A DNA stretch of 8,351 nucleotides from an uncultured Paracoccaceae bacterium (GTDB lineage Bacteria > Pseudomonadota > Alphaproteobacteria > Rhodobacterales > Rhodobacteraceae), in assembly GCA_937132145.1 (NCBI GenBank), contig CAKZNY010000308.1, positions 1 to 8,351 on the forward strand. Reading direction: 5' to 3'. The notes beneath the pieces were generated by a model. That model made no database searches. It worked only from the letters and a program-made list of their open reading frames with translations, and was not told the DNA's origin. The translations under genes and the position numbers were made by a program. Each line of letters starts with the position of its first letter. Position 1 is the stretch's first letter. Positions 7,353-8,351 of this stretch are shown here, in pieces.

Positions 7353-7381
7353 ACAATAGGTGGATGCGGCAATATTGTCAG
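7353..7381 (-). promoter_or_regulatory. Probable sigma-70 type promoter of maeB-prpE
   Basis: On the minus strand CTGACA (7381-7376) matches TTGACA at five of six positions. The spacer is 17 nt, followed by TATTGT (7358-7353), four of six matches to TATAAT. Transcription would start near 7346, about 20 nt before the TTG start codon and downstream of the methylmalonyl-CoA mutase stop at 7403. This gives maeB-prpE its own promoter in addition to any read-through from the mutase gene. It rests on pattern matching alone. Confidence 0.5.
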
Positions 7382-7402
7382 GCCAAAAACGCTGGAACTG
7401 TT

Positions 7403-8351
7403 TCAATAATTTGTCCGGCGTATAAGTCGCAAAACTTTGTCGGCTGCATCAGGGATATTCGTCCCCGGCCCGAAGATCGCCTTGATGCCGTGTTCATAGA
7501 GGAAATCATAGTCTTGCTGCGGGATAACGCCGCCACAAATTACAATAATTTCGCCTCCACCTGCCGCTTTCAGAGCCTCGACCAACTGCGGGGCAAGTGT
7601 CTTGTGGCCCGCCGCTTGTGAAGAAATTCCGATGACATGCACGTTCTTATCGACCGCATCCCGTGCTGCCTCTTCAGGAGTTTGGAACAGGGGGCCGACG
7701 CTAACGTCAAAACCAATATCGCCAAATGCGGTGGCGATAACTTTAGCCCCGCGATCATGGCCATCTTGCCCCATTTTCACCACCAGCATACGCGGCTGTC
7801 CGCCTTCAATTTCGGCAAAATCCCTGACGTCTTGCTGAATTTTGGCAAACCCCTCGTCGCCCTCGTAGGCCGCGCCGTAGACACCAGAAAGGGTTTTAAC
7901 TTCGGCGCTGTGACGCCCGAAAACATTTTCCAAAGCGGTTGAAATCTCGCCAACCGTGGCCCTTGCCCGCGCTGCATCTATCGCCAACTCCAACAAGTTT
8001 CCATCAGAACGAGCGCCCTGTTCAAGCGCCACAAGGGCGCCTTCACAGGCCGCTGCATCGCGCGTTTCGCGGATGCGCGTCAGGCGTTTGATCTGGCTAT
8101 CGCGAACCTGAGTGTTGTTGATCTCGCGGATGTCGAGCGGGTCTTCCTTCTCAAGCCGGAACTTGTTGACCCCGACGATCACGTCTTCGCCTTTGTCCAC
8201 CGCGGCTTGCTTGCGGGCGGCCGCTTCCTCGATCCGCAACTTCGGCATGCCGCTGGCCACGGCCTTGGTCATGCCGCCGATTTCATCAATCTCGCAGATC
8301 AATTTCCACGCTTCATCCGCCAGTTCCTTGGTCAGGCTTTCGACGTAATAC
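7403..8351 (-). CDS. scpA: Methylmalonyl-CoA mutase, C-terminal part with B12-binding domain (partial)
   Basis: The frame is open to the window edge (last full codon 8350-8348) and gives 315 residues ending at TGA 7405-7403; the N-terminal part of the TIM-barrel domain lies outside. It opens with [15 protein letters not shown], a typical mutase segment, and continues with VGVNKF (59-64) and DPLDIREI. The C-terminal cobalamin domain starts near residue 185 and carries DGHDRG (196-201), whose H198 is the expected lower ligand of cobalt, and ICGGVIP (271-277). It isomerises (R)-methylmalonyl-CoA to succinyl-CoA. The sequence fits methylmalonyl-CoA mutase rather than ethylmalonyl-CoA mutase, whose linker and cobalamin domain differ. 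The SxL motif, normally like SSLAAGH, reads SSQAAGH here (243-249). maeB follows after 78 nt on the same strand. Confidence 0.93.
   Translation of the reverse strand, partial: YYVESLTKELADEAWKLICEIDEIGGMTKAVASGMPKLRIEEAAARKQAAVDKGEDVIVGVNKFRLEKEDPLDIREINNTQVRDSQIKRLTRIRETRDAAACEGALVALEQGARSDGNLLELAIDAARARATVGEISTALENVFGRHSAEVKTLSGVYGAAYEGDEGFAKIQQDVRDFAEIEGGQPRMLVVKMGQDGHDRGAKVIATAFGDIGFDVSVGPLFQTPEEAARDAVDKNVHVIGISSQAAGHKTLAPQLVEALKAAGGGEIIVICGGVIPQQDYDFLYEHGIKAIFGPGTNIPDAADKVLRLIRRTNY

Noticed and set aside
7403..8351. Ethylmalonyl-CoA mutase as an alternative identity for the B12 enzyme
   Set aside because: The linker and cobalamin domain ([34 protein letters not shown]) follow methylmalonyl-CoA mutase, not the ethylmalonyl-CoA branch.

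Overview
The window looks like chromosomal DNA from an alphaproteobacterium, most plausibly a member of the Rhodobacterales. The evidence is moderately high GC with GC-rich third positions, AGGAG-type ribosome binding sites, and the pairing of a long chimeric malic enzyme with a single-chain B12-dependent methylmalonyl-CoA mutase. The lineage is an inference from gene content; no rRNA or other marker gene is present.

Positions 1-2331, plus strand, are the tail of a surface-polysaccharide (capsule-type) operon. It holds the last 55 codons of an unrecognised gene, a two-membrane-segment protein resembling a short Wzz/KpsE polysaccharide co-polymerase, and a TviB/WbpA-type UDP-sugar 6-dehydrogenase. 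The first pair overlaps by 11 nt and the second pair is 15 nt apart, so the three are probably co-transcribed. The dehydrogenase would supply a uronic-acid sugar nucleotide and the membrane protein may act in chain-length control or export.

Positions 2328-3020, minus strand, encode a secreted DUF1223 protein (thioredoxin-like, CSSC motif). It meets the dehydrogenase gene tail to tail with a 4-nt overlap of the stop codons.

Positions 3102-8351, minus strand, form a metabolic block read in the order methylmalonyl-CoA mutase (5' end outside the window), malic enzyme (maeB), propionyl-CoA synthetase (prpE). Together these fit propionate assimilation. PrpE activates propionate, carboxylation (not encoded here) gives methylmalonyl-CoA, the mutase makes succinyl-CoA, and malic enzyme drains C4 acids to pyruvate. 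A likely promoter sits in the gap before maeB, and it also decides that maeB starts at a TTG codon at 7324. prpE follows maeB by 41 nt and probably shares its transcript.

No tRNA, rRNA, CRISPR array, insertion sequence or long repeat was seen. No gap between genes exceeds about 80 nt. I found no convincing undescribed system. The most unusual items are the polysaccharide membrane protein, with its long charged cytoplasmic helix and short periplasmic part, and a Leu-to-Gln change in the mutase's B12-binding SxL motif.
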